5,209 nt of DNA, taken from Dehalococcoidales bacterium. GTDB lineage: Bacteria; Chloroflexota; Dehalococcoidia; Dehalococcoidales; RBG-16-60-22. The stretch covers positions 1 to 5,209 of the forward strand of contig JAUVXN010000086.1 in the NCBI GenBank assembly GCA_030603605.1. Direction: 5' to 3'. The notes under the pieces are model-generated. The model did no database searches. It was given only the letters and a program-made list of their open reading frames with translations, and was not told where the DNA came from. Below, in pieces: positions 5,202 to 5,209 of the stretch. Position 1 is the first letter of the stretch; each line of letters opens with the position of its first letter. The position numbers and the translations under genes were made by a program.

Positions 5202-5209
5202 AGTTTACC

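Noticed and set aside
1..5209. CRISPR arrays, insertion sequences, tRNA or rRNA genes, long repeats
   Set aside because: None was seen: no spaced direct repeats, no transposase-like frame, no tRNA T-loop or rRNA signature on either strand.

Overview
The window looks like a stretch of chromosome from an anaerobic bacterium, most likely a member of the Chloroflexota (Dehalococcoidia or a relative). That placement is an inference. It rests on the 47-residue DUF5679 zinc-ribbon gene next to gatB and secG, and on the general look of the proteins, not on a marker gene. Base composition is mixed and close to balanced, genes are tightly packed, and nothing suggests an insertion sequence, phage, CRISPR array, tRNA or rRNA.

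Left part, plus strand (1-1766): the 3' part of gatB (tRNA-dependent amidotransferase subunit B, cut by the window edge) is followed after 12 bases by secG (Sec translocon subunit). After a 143-base gap comes a tiny zinc-ribbon protein gene with a perfect Shine-Dalgarno sequence. Its own promoter has a perfect 7-bp inverted repeat in the spacer between -35 and -10, which looks like an operator.

Middle gap (1767-2050, 284 bases): this is dense with non-coding signals. It holds a terminator for the zinc-ribbon gene, a foldable segment of about 75 bases with branched pairing, and a strong 10-bp-stem intrinsic terminator. An extended -10 promoter directly abuts that terminator, and a 7-bp hairpin ends one base before the ribosome binding site of the next gene.

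Right-centre, plus strand (2051-4666): a two-gene operon with zero bases between the genes. The first encodes a UbiA-superfamily membrane prenyltransferase, MenA-like in its motifs. The second encodes a 570-residue B12-binding-type radical SAM enzyme of unknown substrate. Together they suggest synthesis and later modification of a prenylated quinone or lipid. This is the most interesting functional lead.

Right end, minus strand (5201-4675): a complete 71-residue two-helix membrane protein overlaps a YbjQ/UPF0145 family gene by ATGA, so the two are probably translationally coupled. This pair converges on the radical SAM gene with only 8 bases between stop codons.
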